From the NCBI GenBank assembly GCA_013327885.1, contig JABUMY010000022.1:1-64000 (forward strand): a stretch of 64,000 nucleotides of DNA. Direction: 5' to 3'. Position numbers and translations under genes: made by a program. The notes beneath the pieces were generated by a model that was given only the letters and a program-made list of their open reading frames with translations, was not told the origin of the DNA and did not search any database. Position 1 is the first letter of the stretch; each line of letters starts with the position of its first letter. Positions 38,094 to 46,250 of the stretch are shown piece by piece. Source of the DNA: Flavisolibacter longurius. Lineage in GTDB: Bacteria; Bacteroidota; Bacteroidia; Chitinophagales; Chitinophagaceae.

Positions 38094-38483
38094 ATGGCAG
38101 ATAACCTATCGATATACACCGAGGCTTTGGCCAAAGAAATCGTGGATGTTGCTTTTACGATTCACAAAAAACTAGGACCCGGTTTACTGGAGTCTGTTTA
38201 CGAGAAATGTTTTTGCCACGCTTTACAAAAGCGGGAGATTGATTTTGTCAGGCAACAGGCTGTACCCATTCATTTTGATGAGTTGGTGATCGATGAGGGT
38301 TTGAGACTTGATATTCTCGTCAACAATGAAATCATCATTGAGTTAAAAGCACAGGAAAATTATCACCCGGTATGGGAAGCACAACTTCTGAGTTATTTAC
38401 GCTTAAGCAAAAAGCGATTGGGTTTCCTGATAAACTTTAATGTTCCCTTGATGAAGAATGGTATCAAACGCATGATTCTTTAA
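38094..38483 (+). CDS. GxxExxY family protein
   Basis: A 129-residue protein of the GxxExxY family: GPGLLESVYEKCF carries the name-giving motif. RLDILVNNEIIIELKA has the spacing of a PD-(D/E)XK nuclease core (D, then E-x-K). The family is widespread in Bacteroidota, Planctomycetes and Chlorobi; its function is unknown to me and nuclease activity is only inferred from the motif. The gene stands out in a polysaccharide operon and is enclosed by 40-bp imperfect inverted repeats at 38037-38076 and 38486-38525, suggesting insertion as a unit of about 490 bp. The ATG at 38094 is the first in frame. Confidence 0.85.
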   Translation: MADNLSIYTEALAKEIVDVAFTIHKKLGPGLLESVYEKCFCHALQKREIDFVRQQAVPIHFDELVIDEGLRLDILVNNEIIIELKAQENYHPVWEAQLLSYLRLSKKRLGFLINFNVPLMKNGIKRMIL

Positions 38484-38485
38484 AA

Positions 38486-38525
38486 ATGTTTTGTGACCCT
38501 TTGTGCCATCGCGCCTTTGTGGTTC
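38486..38525. repeat. Right imperfect inverted repeat flanking the GxxExxY gene
   Basis: Forty bp ending CGCGCCTTTGTGGTTC, the counterpart of 38037-38076. It begins 3 bp after the GxxExxY stop and ends 6 bp before the start codon of the asparagine synthetase-like gene, so it forms that gene's leader. Confidence 0.75.
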
Positions 38526-38531
38526 AAACCC

Positions 38532-40352
38532 ATGTGTAGAATAGCAGGCATAGCATCCCCTTCGCTTTCCCTCGCGGAAATGCAGCACGCCGTGGCCGCC
38601 ATGTGCCACGTGCAGCGCCATGGAGGTCCTGATGGCGAAGGCTTGTTTACGGATGATAGGGCCGGCGTGGTGCTCGGGCACCGCCGGCTGGCACTCATCG
38701 ACCTAGCAGCTACCGGCCACCAGCCCATGCAGAACGCCGGGGGCCGGTTTACCATCACCTACAACGGTGAGCTCTATAATTTCCGGGAGCTGAAAGCGGA
38801 ATTGGAAGGGGAAGGTTTTGTCTTCCGTTCCACCAGCGACACCGAAGTGGTCCTGGCTGCCTTTGCCACCTGGGGCCCAGCCGCCTTTGCCCGGTTCAAC
38901 GGCATGTTTGCCTTTGCGCTTTTCGACAAGGGTACGGGCCTGCTTTACCTCGTTCGCGATGGCATGGGCATCAAACCGCTCTATTACCACCACTCTCGCA
39001 AAGGGATTGTTTTTGCCTCCGAAGTCAGGGCCTTTTACCAGTTGCCCCATCCGCCGGATGAGCATCCCCACTGGCCCGTGTATTTTATGGCCTATGGACA
39101 CCTGCCCGAGCCGGTAACAACGCTTAAAAATGTGTTGCCGCTGGCAAAAGGCACAGCGCTTTGTTACAACACCCTTACCGGGAGTATTACGACCGAAAAA
39201 TTCGATACCCGCAATTTTATCGAAAAAGAAGAATCCCGCGAAAAGGCCCTCGGGCAGGTAGCGGCCGGCCTGCGGGCTGCCGTAAGCCGCCACCTGCTGG
39301 CCGATGCGCCCATCGGCGTATTGCTCAGCGGCGGTGTCGATTCTTCCATCATCGCCCTGGCAGCAGCCGAAAAAAAGGGCGGCGAGTTAAACACCCTGTC
39401 CATCAACTTCAGGGAAAAAGCTTATTCCGAAAAGGCCTTCCAGGAAAAAGTGCAGGGGCTGATCGGCTCCCGCCACCACCAGTACCGCCTTACCGAGCAG
39501 GAGTTTCATTACCACCTGCCCGATGTGCTGGAAGCGGCCGACCTGCCCTGTTCCGACGGCATCAACACCTGGTTCATCTCCCGCTTTGCAGCACAGCACG
39601 GCATCAAGGCCGTGCTCTCCGGGCTGGGTGGCGACGAGCTCTTTGGCGGCTATCCCTCGTTCAGGCGCATGCGCAGCGCCACCTGGTTGCAGGGGCTTTC
39701 CGGCGCAGGGCTCCGTTCGATGCGCTATGCCCGCGACAAAAAACTCCGCCGCCTGGCTTACCTGAGCCTGCCGGGAGTGGCCGGGCAATACCTTTTTTTA
39801 CGCGGCCATTTCAGCCCGCCCACAATTGCCCGCTACCTCGAAATGGCCGAAGAAGAGGTCTGGCAACTTTTGGAAAACGAACCCCGCCTGCCGGGCAACA
39901 ACCACCTCACCCTGGCCAACCAGGCAAGCTGGATGGAGCTCAACCTCTACATGCAAAACCAGTTGCTCCGCGACACCGATGTCATGAGCATGGCCCATGG
40001 CGTGGAAGTACGGGTTCCCCTGCTCGACAAAGAATTTATGAAGACGGCCATGCACATCCGCTCGGCTGTAAAATACAGCGGCCCCAATGCCAAAGGCTTG
40101 CTGGTGGATGCCTTCCGCAATCACCTACCCCGAGAGGTTTGGGACCGCAAAAAAATGGGTTTTTCCTTCCCCTTCACCGAATGGATGAAGGGTGACGAAT
40201 GGGTCCGATCACGGCTATCAGGCGGAAGCCGTACCGCCGTGAACCTGATGAAGCAATTCGACCGGGGCGGACTGCACTGGTCCGGCCTCATGTGCCTCCT
40301 GGTTTTACGCACACACCATTATGCAAAGCCACGTACTTTTCTTAACGCTTAA
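38532..40352 (+). CDS. Asparagine synthetase-like glutamine amidotransferase
   Basis: A 606-residue protein of the glutamine-hydrolysing asparagine synthetase (AsnB) family. The start MCRIAG at 38532 puts the catalytic Cys at position 2, as needed for a class II glutaminase domain (about 1-210, with RHGGPDGEG and TYNGELYNFREL). The synthetase domain has the pyrophosphate loop SGGVDSS at 266-272 and SGLGGDELFGGYPSF. The length matches family members found in glycan loci. There such enzymes may amidate a uronic acid or other carboxylate of the sugar rather than make free asparagine; which applies here cannot be told. The 3' end overlaps the next gene by 32 bp, so the two are translationally coupled. 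Confidence 0.9.
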   Translation: MCRIAGIASPSLSLAEMQHAVAAMCHVQRHGGPDGEGLFTDDRAGVVLGHRRLALIDLAATGHQPMQNAGGRFTITYNGELYNFRELKAELEGEGFVFRSTSDTEVVLAAFATWGPAAFARFNGMFAFALFDKGTGLLYLVRDGMGIKPLYYHHSRKGIVFASEVRAFYQLPHPPDEHPHWPVYFMAYGHLPEPVTTLKNVLPLAKGTALCYNTLTGSITTEKFDTRNFIEKEESREKALGQVAAGLRAAVSRHLLADAPIGVLLSGGVDSSIIALAAAEKKGGELNTLSINFREKAYSEKAFQEKVQGLIGSRHHQYRLTEQEFHYHLPDVLEAADLPCSDGINTWFISRFAAQHGIKAVLSGLGGDELFGGYPSFRRMRSATWLQGLSGAGLRSMRYARDKKLRRLAYLSLPGVAGQYLFLRGHFSPPTIARYLEMAEEEVWQLLENEPRLPGNNHLTLANQASWMELNLYMQNQLLRDTDVMSMAHGVEVRVPLLDKEFMKTAMHIRSAVKYSGPNAKGLLVDAFRNHLPREVWDRKKMGFSFPFTEWMKGDEWVRSRLSGGSRTAVNLMKQFDRGGLHWSGLMCLLVLRTHHYAKPRTFLNA

Positions 40353-41523
40353 CGTCTTTTCCGCCACGGGTGGCATCGAAAAGGTTTCCCGCCTGGCGGG
40401 CAAAGCCCTTCATGAGCTGTGCAGCGAAAAGGGGGGAAGCCTGCAGGTCTTTTCCATGTACGATGGACAAAACGAGGACTGCGCGGCTTATTTCCCGCCC
40501 ACCGCCTTTCGCGGCTTCGGGGGACGGCGAGCAGCCTTCGTGGTGCAAAGCATACAGGAAGGGCGCAAAGCGGCCCTGGTCATCCTCAGCCATGTCAACC
40601 TGCTCTCCGTGGGCTACGCCATCAAACAGCTGTCACCGGCCACAAAGCTGGTACTCCTGGCACACGGCATCGAGGTCTGGCAGCCTTTCCCAGCCTGGAA
40701 ACGCCGCATGCTCCGGGCCTGCGACAGGATACTGCCCGTCAGCAAGTTTACTCGCGACAAAATGAAAAGCCTCTACGGGCTGCAAAAGGGAAAGCTCCGT
40801 GTGGTGAACAACTGCCTCGACCCCCTCTTACCGCCGCCGGCAGGGGGGCGATCGGCCAGGCTGGTGGAAAAATACGGGTTAAAGCCAGGCAGCAAACTGG
40901 TATTGACGCTGACCCGCCTTTCGCACAAGGACTGGTACAAGGGCTACGACGATGTGTTGATGGCCATGAAAAGCTTGAAAAAGGAGCACCCCGGCCTGCG
41001 CTACATGCTCATCGGCACCTATGAAGGGGACGAAAAAGCCCGCCTCGACCGCCTGATTTCCCAGCAGGGCCTGGAAGAGGTCGTGATCTTCACCGGTTAT
41101 GTTCCCGACAACGAGCTGGCCGAACATTTTTCCGTGGCCGACTGTTACATAATGCCCAGCCGCAAGGAAGGTTTCGGGATTGTGTTCGTGGAAGCACTTT
41201 ATTACGGCCTGCCCGTTATCGCCGGTAGCATCGATGGCTCTGTGGATGCCCTCGCAGGTGGTAGTATGGGGGTCTTGGTAGACCCCGACAACCCGGTGGA
41301 GATTCGCACGGCCCTGCAAAGGGTACTGAGCAGGGGCGTCGGCAACCAGCCTTCAACCGCCGAGGTCTTGGCCCGTTTCGGTTACCCGGTCTACAAACAG
41401 GCCCTCTGGCAAGCCATCCGCCCTTTCCTGCAGGCTGAAAACGGGGCCACCGGCAAAAACGGCTCACAGGAAAGACCCACTGCCGAAACAGTAAAAAACA
41501 TAGAAAAAGAAGAAGCCACATAA
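40321..41523 (+). CDS. Glycosyltransferase family 4
   Basis: A 400-residue GT-B fold transferase. The N-terminal domain begins HVLFLTLNVFSATGGIEKVS, with the glycine-rich acceptor loop. The C-terminal nucleotide-sugar domain has TLTRLSHKDWYKGYDDVLMA and MPSRKEGFGIVFVEALYYGLPVI, with the E-x7-E signature. It would add one sugar in the cytoplasm during glycan assembly; the donor cannot be read from sequence. It starts inside the end of the AsnB-like gene (32-bp overlap). The last 25 residues (charged, EKEEAT end) are poorly conserved. Confidence 0.9.
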   Translation: MQSHVLFLTLNVFSATGGIEKVSRLAGKALHELCSEKGGSLQVFSMYDGQNEDCAAYFPPTAFRGFGGRRAAFVVQSIQEGRKAALVILSHVNLLSVGYAIKQLSPATKLVLLAHGIEVWQPFPAWKRRMLRACDRILPVSKFTRDKMKSLYGLQKGKLRVVNNCLDPLLPPPAGGRSARLVEKYGLKPGSKLVLTLTRLSHKDWYKGYDDVLMAMKSLKKEHPGLRYMLIGTYEGDEKARLDRLISQQGLEEVVIFTGYVPDNELAEHFSVADCYIMPSRKEGFGIVFVEALYYGLPVIAGSIDGSVDALAGGSMGVLVDPDNPVEIRTALQRVLSRGVGNQPSTAEVLARFGYPVYKQALWQAIRPFLQAENGATGKNGSQERPTAETVKNIEKEEAT

Positions 41524-41560
41524 CCTGCGGTAGCCACTAACGCTCCCAAAAGGAAACCTC

Positions 41561-41574
41561 CCCTCCTTGGAGGG
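41561..41574. repeat. CCCTCC/GGAGGG hairpin
   Basis: A perfect 6-bp palindrome with a 2-nt loop between the GT4 and Wzm genes, of the same type as the sequence at 423-454 and near 37050-37069. Without a T-run it is not a terminator. Confidence 0.45.
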
Positions 41575-41623
41575 AGAAAAAAAGAAAACCAGCGAATATA
41601 AACGACCAGGGGTGGATTCAACG

Positions 41624-41651
41624 ACAAACCACAAACTACAAACCACAAACT
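41624..41651. repeat. ACAAACY heptanucleotide repeat before wzm
   Basis: Four perfect-length units: ACAAACC, ACAAACT, ACAAACC, ACAAACT. They end 11 bp before the GTG start of the permease gene, so unit number would alter the translation-initiation region. Confidence 0.85.
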
Positions 41652-41662
41652 TTCTTACGACC

Positions 41663-42595
41663 GTGAAAGCCGTCACCGAAATACCGGAACAAAATGAAAC
41701 CCTTCGCCTGCAATCCTTATCGGGAGGCTTACTCTTAGAAACTCCGGAGAAAGAGGAAGACTGGGATCTCGTCATCGAGCCCAAAGGCAATCTTTTTGCC
41801 CTCAACCTGAAAGAGCTCTGGCAGTACCGCGACCTGCTCCTCTTGCTGGTGAAACGCGACCTGGCGGCCCAGTACAAGCAAACCATTTTAGGACCGGCCT
41901 GGCACTTTATCCAGCCCATTTTTACCACGGCTATTTTCCTGCTCCTGTTTACCGGGCTGGCACAATTTCCTACTGACGGCATTCACCCGGTCCTGTTTTA
42001 CATGAGCGGCATCACCATTTGGAACTATTTCAGTTCCTGTTTTATGGCCACCTCCAATGCTTTTGTGGCCAATGCCGGCATCTTCGGCAAGGTCTGGTTC
42101 CCGCGGCTGATCATGCCCCTGAGCTCCGTCGTCAGTAACCTGGCCCGCTTTGGCATCCAGGCCCTCCTGCTGCTGGGAGTTATGATTAGTTTTGGCATGA
42201 GGGGAGAAGGTTTTCACCTGGGATGGAGCTGGCTCCTGGTTCCCGTTTTGGTGATGATGATGGCCGGCATGGGCCTGGGGCTGGGTATTATCATTTCGGC
42301 CCTCACCACCAAGTACCGCGACCTCCATGTGCTGCTGGGTTTTGCCGTGCAGTTGCTCATGTACACAACACCCATCGCCTATCCTGTTTCGTTTTTACAA
42401 ACAAAGACTTATGCAAGCTGGATTGCCTGGAACCCCCTTTCGCCGGTGGTCGAAGGGTTCAGATATGCGTTGTTTGGAACGGATAATTTTGGCTTGGCGT
42501 CATTGGGCTACAGTTTTGGTGTAATGACAATTTTGCTATTGACAGGCGTGCTACTCTTCAATAGGGTAGAGCGAACGTTTATGGATACCGTTTAA
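41663..42595 (+). CDS. ABC-2 type polysaccharide export permease (Wzm)
   Basis: A 310-residue inner-membrane protein of the O-antigen/capsule ABC-2 permease family. LLVKRDLAAQYKQTILGPAWHF precedes TM1 and is the family hallmark. About six membrane segments follow (for example IFTTAIFLLLFTGLA and VLVMMMAGMGLGLGIIISAL), with TTPIAYPVSFL before the last segments. No ATG occurs before the conserved region; GTG at 41663 (MKAVTEIPEQ) is preferred over a TTG at 41567 whose extension runs through repeat DNA. With Wzt (46251) it would export the lipid-linked glycan. It lies four genes away from wzt, whereas the pair is usually adjacent. Confidence 0.9.
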   Translation: MKAVTEIPEQNETLRLQSLSGGLLLETPEKEEDWDLVIEPKGNLFALNLKELWQYRDLLLLLVKRDLAAQYKQTILGPAWHFIQPIFTTAIFLLLFTGLAQFPTDGIHPVLFYMSGITIWNYFSSCFMATSNAFVANAGIFGKVWFPRLIMPLSSVVSNLARFGIQALLLLGVMISFGMRGEGFHLGWSWLLVPVLVMMMAGMGLGLGIIISALTTKYRDLHVLLGFAVQLLMYTTPIAYPVSFLQTKTYASWIAWNPLSPVVEGFRYALFGTDNFGLASLGYSFGVMTILLLTGVLLFNRVERTFMDTV

Positions 42596-42639
42596 AAACG
42601 GATAGGAAAAATTAGGCTTCAAATTAAATATCCGCCCCA

Positions 42640-43725
42640 ATGATTCCCGTTACCAAACCCTACCTGCCTTCAAGAGAAAACTTTGACCGGTATATCGACG
42701 GCATCTGGAGCCGCAACTGGATCACCAACCACGGACCACTGGCCAGTGAGCTGGAACTGCAGCTAAAGGAATACCTCGGCCTGCCTCACCTGCTCTTTCT
42801 CTGCAACGGTACCATTGCCTTGCAGGTAGCCATCAAGGCCCTGGAATTGAAAGGAGAGGTGATCACTACGCCGTTCTCTTACGTGGCTACGACTTCCTCC
42901 CTTGTGTGGGAAGGTTGCCGGCCAGTGTTTGTGGACATAGAGCCCGACACTTTTACCATCGACCCCCAAAAGATAGAAGCGGCCATTACGCCGGACACGT
43001 CGGCCATCCTGGCCACCCATGTCTTTGGCAATCCCTGCGACATTAGTGCCATTGAGTCCATTGCAGCCAAACACAACCTGAAAGTTGTTTACGATGCCGC
43101 CCATTGTTTTGGCACCTTGTACCAGGGGCAATCGGTATATGGCTATGGTCATATTAGTACTGCGTCCTTCCATGCCACCAAAATATTCCATACAGGTGAG
43201 GGTGGCGCTGTGTTCACACAGGACCCGGCCCTCCTGAAAAAAATGGCACTCCTGCGCAACTTTGGCCATGAATCACCGGTTGCTTTTGCCGGCGTTGGCA
43301 TCAACGGCAAAAGCAGCGAGCTCCACGCCGCCATGGGGCTGAGTGTGTTGCCGCATGTAAAGGCAATTTTAGAGAAGTACGAACAACTCAGTGAAAGATA
43401 TAGCCGCCAACTGCAAAACCTGGAAGTGGAGCGGCAAGCCATTCGCCAAAACACTACCTATAACAATGCTTATTACCCGGTGGTGTTTCCGTCCGAGGAC
43501 CGGTTGTTACGGAGTATCGAAGAGCTGAATAAATACGGTGTTTTTCCACGGCGTTATTTTTATCCTTCGTTGGATACCCTGGACTATGTAGGAGAACAGT
43601 GCTGCCCCGTCTCCCGGTCGGTGGCGCAAAGGGTGCTCTGCCTGCCGCTTTTTTATGCCCTTTCTTTTGAAGAAATTGATCTGATTGCCCGCTTGCTGTT
43701 GCGGGTGCAAAACTATCCGTTATGA
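42640..43725 (+). CDS. DegT/DnrJ/EryC1/StrS sugar aminotransferase
   Basis: A 361-residue pyridoxal-phosphate enzyme of the sugar aminotransferase family, which converts a nucleotide keto-sugar to the amino-sugar with glutamate as donor. GTIALQVAIKAL, the VFVDIEPDTFTIDP strand, DAAHCFGT (cofactor-binding Asp) and SFHATKIFHTGEGG are visible; Lys181 would form the internal aldimine. Sequence style resembles the FdtB/VioA type that acts on dTDP-4- or 3-keto-6-deoxyglucose, but the exact sugar is uncertain. A NeuD-type acyltransferase overlaps its stop by 4 bp (ATGA), suggesting that the product is an N-acylated amino-deoxysugar such as Qui4NAc-like sugars. Confidence 0.9.
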   Translation: MIPVTKPYLPSRENFDRYIDGIWSRNWITNHGPLASELELQLKEYLGLPHLLFLCNGTIALQVAIKALELKGEVITTPFSYVATTSSLVWEGCRPVFVDIEPDTFTIDPQKIEAAITPDTSAILATHVFGNPCDISAIESIAAKHNLKVVYDAAHCFGTLYQGQSVYGYGHISTASFHATKIFHTGEGGAVFTQDPALLKKMALLRNFGHESPVAFAGVGINGKSSELHAAMGLSVLPHVKAILEKYEQLSERYSRQLQNLEVERQAIRQNTTYNNAYYPVVFPSEDRLLRSIEELNKYGVFPRRYFYPSLDTLDYVGEQCCPVSRSVAQRVLCLPLFYALSFEEIDLIARLLLRVQNYPL

Positions 43726-44330
43726 TCATTGCCGGCGCCGGCGGGCATGCCCGCGAGATTTTCATGTTGCTTTCGAAAGAGGAAAAAAGCAACGTATACT
43801 TTTTTGATAATGTAACTGCTTCGGTTCCGGAAAAGATCGGCGGGGTTACGGTCCTTCGGTCGGAAAGGGAAGCAAGGCTTTCTTTAGAACAGGATCCACG
43901 GTTTATTGTTGGTACCGGCAACCCTGCGGTGCGGAAAAAACTATTTGAATTATTTGCTGCCTGGGGGGGAGAACCTTTTACATTTCGATCTTCTACGGCA
44001 ATTATTAGCGAACTGGAAACCGTTATCGGTGAAGGTGCCAATATCATGCACGATGTTTTCATCAGCAGCCATGTTAAAATGGGCAAAGGCTGTTTGATCA
44101 ATACAAGAGCAAACCTGCACCACGACGTGGTGATGGGTGATTTTTGTGAGATAGCACCGGCCGCCCTTTTGCTGGGGCAGGTCCGAATCGGCAACAACGT
44201 ATTTATTGGGGCTGGCGCCATTCTGTTACCGGGAATTGAAGTAGCTGATGGAGCGGTAATTGGTGCAGGTGCCGTAGTGACAAAACATATTATCTCTGAT
44301 CGAACGGTAAAAGGTGTACCGGCTGTATGA
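43722..44330 (+). CDS. NeuD/PglD-type sugar acyltransferase
   Basis: A 202-residue left-handed beta-helix acyltransferase. The N-terminal MIIAGAGGHAREIF is the nucleotide-sugar binding part. Hexapeptide repeats follow, with IGEGANIMHDVFISSHVKMG and VFIGAGAILLPGIEVADGAV. The catalytic His is expected at LHHDVVMGDF (His133 or His134). It would transfer an acetyl (or related) group to the amino-sugar made by the aminotransferase upstream, with which it overlaps by 4 bp. It ends about 10-15 residues shorter than many relatives, at VKGVPAV, which is still a natural end for the fold. Confidence 0.88.
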   Translation: MIIAGAGGHAREIFMLLSKEEKSNVYFFDNVTASVPEKIGGVTVLRSEREARLSLEQDPRFIVGTGNPAVRKKLFELFAAWGGEPFTFRSSTAIISELETVIGEGANIMHDVFISSHVKMGKGCLINTRANLHHDVVMGDFCEIAPAALLLGQVRIGNNVFIGAGAILLPGIEVADGAVIGAGAVVTKHIISDRTVKGVPAV

Positions 44331-44373
44331 TTAAAAAAGTTTCTGCGCAATTAAAACATAAAATCAAATTCCA

Positions 44374-45210
44374 TTGAAGCTTCTGACTATTGAAGATATT
44401 GTAAGCACTGGGTCTGTAATAGCCAAAGATCTTAAAATCCTCTTTAAAAAAGATAGGGAGTTGCAGGTATTAGATATTGGAGCTTGCACAGGAGAAGATT
44501 CGATAATTTATTCAAATCTCTTTCCGAACGCTACAATCACAGCCTTTGAGCCACTGCCTGGAAATGTGGAAGTAATGAAGCAACATTTAAAGGCGTACGG
44601 GAAGGAAGGAAAGGTGCATATTGAAAGCACCGCTTTGTCAGATACAGAGGGCGAGTTTTCATTTTATGTATCGGGCGGATCACCTTACGGTAGCGAGAAT
44701 GTTCAAAACACCACCATAATTCCCAAAGAATGGAATAAATCAAGTTCATTACTAAGACCGAGTCATTTATTGGAAAAAGAATTTCCTTGGCTGGAATTCA
44801 AGGAGCAGACTGTTGTGAAAACAAAGCGGCTGGACAATTACCTGTACTGCCATAGTATTGCAAACATTGATTTCATCCATATGGATGTACAGGGAGCAGA
44901 ACTAAAGGTGCTTTTGGGACTAGGACAAAAAATAAAGAATGTTAAGGTGATTTGGTTGGAAGTTGAAAATGTTGCGTTATACGAGAATCAACCTTTAAAA
45001 AAAGACATTCAATCCTATCTATCAAGGCATAATTTTTACAAGGCGAAAGATACTTCAAAGGGAAGAGTGGCGGGAGACTGCTTTTACATTCGGGGTTTAT
45101 TTCCATTTTTACGATACAGGCTTTACAAGACGATTCTGCTTGTTGCTAAAATAATTCCCTATGTATGGCAGAAATTTATAGGAAAGTTAGTAAAGAAGGA
45201 GCCTTACTGA
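44374..45210 (+). CDS. FkbM family methyltransferase
   Basis: A 278-residue SAM-dependent methyltransferase of the FkbM type: VLDIGACTGEDSIIYSNLFP is the SAM-binding motif I and NIDFIHMDVQGAELKVLLGL the family's C-terminal motif. It probably O-methylates a sugar or similar hydroxyl. There is no ATG at the expected position; the frame starts at TTG 44374. An ATG at 44327, overlapping the upstream stop as ATGA, opens a 16-codon peptide (MIKKVSAQLKHKIKFH) in another frame that ends at 44375-44377. A one-base difference between about 44357 and 44374 would join the two into a normal start, so the beginning may be frameshifted. The gene is clearly more AT-rich than the genes before it. Confidence 0.82.
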   Translation: MKLLTIEDIVSTGSVIAKDLKILFKKDRELQVLDIGACTGEDSIIYSNLFPNATITAFEPLPGNVEVMKQHLKAYGKEGKVHIESTALSDTEGEFSFYVSGGSPYGSENVQNTTIIPKEWNKSSSLLRPSHLLEKEFPWLEFKEQTVVKTKRLDNYLYCHSIANIDFIHMDVQGAELKVLLGLGQKIKNVKVIWLEVENVALYENQPLKKDIQSYLSRHNFYKAKDTSKGRVAGDCFYIRGLFPFLRYRLYKTILLVAKIIPYVWQKFIGKLVKKEPY

Positions 45211-45264
45211 CGCCATAGTAAACGATGGTAGTGTAAAGTAGAATTCATTTTAGGACATTTTTCA

Positions 45265-46137
45265 ATGATTATCGTTCAATTACAAGGAGGTTTAGGCAAT
45301 CAGTTGTTTCAATACGCCACTGCATATGCACTCTCGCGGCAAATTGGATCCAGCTTGCGAATTGATAGATCCCTGTATGGCGGTGGTTCGGAAAAAAGAA
45401 AGTTCCAGTTGGATAAGTTCAAGATTAATTGCCGGGTCATCAATAACAATCTTTTAAAATTGATGAGAAGTGAAAAGACGCGATTTTTCACAAATCACCC
45501 TTTTGTTAATGTATACCATCAAACTGTCTGCGATCCAATTTGGGAAGAATTAGATTTTAATACATTCGGCAAGAGACTTTATTTGAAAGGATACTGGGCA
45601 TTCTCCCATTACTTTTTGAATCACCTGGAATATTTTAGGAACTGTTTCCAGTTGCGTGACCATCTAGCCACGCCACAGTACGTTAGTATTAAAAAGTTTA
45701 TCGAAAACCGGAACGCTGTGGCTATCCATATCCGGAGGGGCGACTATTTAGAAAAAGGAAATAGTAATCTTTTTCGGTTGCTTGCTGCCGAGTATTACAA
45801 GACGGCCATCACCAAAATAAAAGCAGAAGTTCAGAGCCCTACTTTTATTATTTTCTCCGATGATGTTTCATGGGCGAAGGCAAATTTGACGACAGCACAC
45901 GAAACAGTTTTTGTAGCGGATTCCGGCGTAAAGGAAGATTACCTGGAATTTGACCTTATGCGTCGCTGTCAGCATAATATTATTAGCAATAGCACTTTCA
46001 GTTGGTGGGCTGCCTTGTTAAATGAGAATAACGACAAATGCACTATTCAGCCAGCAAGATGGTACAATGATCCTGGCGCACAGCGGGCATATGAGAGTAG
46101 GAGATTGCTCCACATTGATGGTGCTTCGTACCTGTAA
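45265..46137 (+). CDS. Alpha-1,2-fucosyltransferase (GT11)
   Basis: A 290-residue protein of GT11, which transfers fucose from GDP-fucose to galactose or a similar acceptor in alpha-1,2 linkage. GGLGNQLFQYATAYALS at the N-terminus, HIRRGDY near residue 155 (the donor-binding motif) and ISNSTFSWWAALL are the conserved motifs I-III. Length is normal. It is AT-rich like its left neighbour. GDP-fucose synthesis genes (gmd, fcl) are not in the window and must lie elsewhere or beyond the edge. Together with the broken GT10 gene at 56996 it argues for a fucosylated glycan. Confidence 0.92.
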   Translation: MIIVQLQGGLGNQLFQYATAYALSRQIGSSLRIDRSLYGGGSEKRKFQLDKFKINCRVINNNLLKLMRSEKTRFFTNHPFVNVYHQTVCDPIWEELDFNTFGKRLYLKGYWAFSHYFLNHLEYFRNCFQLRDHLATPQYVSIKKFIENRNAVAIHIRRGDYLEKGNSNLFRLLAAEYYKTAITKIKAEVQSPTFIIFSDDVSWAKANLTTAHETVFVADSGVKEDYLEFDLMRRCQHNIISNSTFSWWAALLNENNDKCTIQPARWYNDPGAQRAYESRRLLHIDGASYL

Positions 46138-46196
46138 TAATTCGATTTACCAATCGCTGAAAAGACAACAAAAAGACGAGAGAGCAGCAATTCTAT

Positions 46197-46216
46197 AAGA
46201 TTAATTTATTAATCTT
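46197..46216 (+). promoter_or_regulatory. AT-rich palindrome before wzt
   Basis: AAGATTAAT and ATTAATCTT form a perfect 9-bp palindrome with a 2-nt centre, 34 bp before the wzt start codon in the 113-bp gap after the GT11 gene. It could be an operator or part of an AT-rich promoter; its short centre and AT-rich arms make chance occurrence possible. Confidence 0.25.
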
Positions 46217-46250
46217 TAATAACCAGTAATCAGAATAGGGCAAAATCGCT

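Noticed and set aside
41567-41662. N-terminal extension of Wzm from a TTG
   Set aside because: The added residues are encoded by a hairpin and a heptanucleotide array; GTG at 41663 fits the family better.
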